A stretch of DNA of 44,018 nucleotides from Burkholderia ambifaria (GTDB lineage: Bacteria > Pseudomonadota > Gammaproteobacteria > Burkholderiales > Burkholderiaceae): contig NZ_LKPJ01000031.1 in NCBI RefSeq assembly GCF_001443045.1, positions 45,487 through 89,504 on the forward strand, read 5' to 3'. The notes beneath the pieces are model-generated. The model worked only from the letters and a program-made list of their open reading frames with translations, was not told the origin of the DNA and made no database searches. Of the stretch, positions 43,725-44,018 are shown in pieces. Numbering within the stretch: the first letter of the stretch is position 1; each line of letters starts with the position of its first letter. Made by a program: the position numbers and the translations under genes.

Positions 43725-43769
43725 TCGCGCCGCGACGGTTCGCCGCCGCACCGGTTGCCGCAAAGAAAA

Positions 43770-44018
43770 GGTTCTTCACGGATTACCGGGATAGGCGGCC
43801 TTGATCTTGAGGAAGAAGTAGGCACTGTCACGGTAGCCGTAGGCCATGCGCTTCATGACCTTGATGCGGTTGTTGATGCCTTCAAGTTGGCCCGTGTGCA
43901 TGGGCCAGCGCACGCGAGCAAGGATGCCTCGCCAGTACGCAGCCAGCTTGTTGGCGAAGCGTCGCAGCGGTTCGATGCCGCTGGCGCGGGCCTGCGCCAG
44001 CCAGGCCCGCCAGGCGCG
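43770..44018 (-). mobile_element. End of an ISL3-family insertion sequence (continues past window)
   Basis: From 43770 the sequence begins GGTTCTTCACGGATTACCGG, which resembles the ISL3-family terminal inverted repeat (GGNTCTTC start, recalled), and includes the stop codon of a transposase read on the reverse strand. The element's other end is outside the window, so length and target duplication cannot be checked; an 8-bp duplication, if any, would be 43762-43769. Confidence 0.75.
43776..44018 (-). CDS. ISL3-family transposase, C-terminal part
   Basis: 81 codons including the stop (TGA at 43776-43778). The protein reads through RFANKLAAYWRGILARVRWPM, HTGQLEGINNRIKVMKRMAYG and YRDSAYFFLKIKAAYPGNP. 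The LEGxNNRIKxxKRMAYGYRD segment is the C-terminal signature of ISL3 transposases, with the third catalytic acidic residue (Glu in QLEG). It catalyses transposition of the element. No frameshift or stop is visible in this part, so the transposase may be intact; the N-terminal four-fifths are outside the window. Confidence 0.85.
   Translation of the reverse strand, partial: RAWRAWLAQARASGIEPLRRFANKLAAYWRGILARVRWPMHTGQLEGINNRIKVMKRMAYGYRDSAYFFLKIKAAYPGNP

Overview
The window reads as core chromosome of a Burkholderia-type betaproteobacterium, most likely from the Burkholderia cepacia complex. Base composition is very GC-rich, with G/C-rich third codon positions that open long antisense frames. 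The gene set (glnA-ntrB-ntrC, a homodimeric-E1 pyruvate dehydrogenase operon whose E3 carries its own lipoyl domain, a polyhydroxyalkanoate phasin, argA-yggX, hrpA) also fits. The genus is inferred from gene content and protein sequence; no search was run. Both ends are cut inside genes: an aminotransferase at the left and an ISL3-type transposase at the right.

Layout. 1-1.2 kb: 3' part of a SpuC-like class III aminotransferase, then a reverse-strand tRNA-Val(CAC) with promoter and terminator. 1.3-7.0 kb: a LysR regulator divergent from a catabolic-looking operon (AidB-like acyl-CoA dehydrogenase, class III CoA-transferase, MHS-type transporter), with an 11-bp inverted repeat in the shared promoter gap. 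7.1-13.1 kb: yggX and argA on the reverse strand, divergent from hrpA across only 23 bp. 13.2-17.6 kb: a periplasmic beta-propeller protein with a fatty-acid-hydroxylase-superfamily membrane protein, an EI24-type membrane protein overlapping a molybdopterin-binding-domain protein, and a rhodanese. 17.6-22.3 kb: glnA with a sigma-54 promoter and two NtrC-like sites, followed by ntrB and ntrC. 22.3-27.8 kb: an S9 peptidase, exonuclease III, initiator tRNA-fMet, a YgeA-type Asp/Glu racemase, and SOS-controlled dinB with an acidic repeat tail. 27.8-34.4 kb (reverse strand): prlC, folD and a FixJ/FixL-like two-component pair. 34.7-41.1 kb: aceE-aceF-lpdA, divergent from the sensor kinase. 41.3-43.7 kb: a phasin with a symmetric operator and a PBP7-type endopeptidase. 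43.8 kb to the end: the end of an IS element.

How the genes work together. NtrB/NtrC probably control glnA through the sites upstream of it. The three PDH subunits form one complex converting pyruvate to acetyl-CoA. The ACAD/CoA-transferase/transporter trio looks like uptake, CoA activation and oxidation of an unidentified carboxylate under LysR control. Most of the window is ordinary housekeeping sequence. I see no CRISPR array, prophage, toxin-antitoxin module or clear defence system. The observations most worth checking are regulatory or structural: the palindromic -10 shared by argA and hrpA, the LysR-linked CoA operon, the dinB repeat tail, the prlC and phasin operator-like dyads, the repeat-like element inside the PDH operon, and an unexplained nested palindrome near 42.15 kb.
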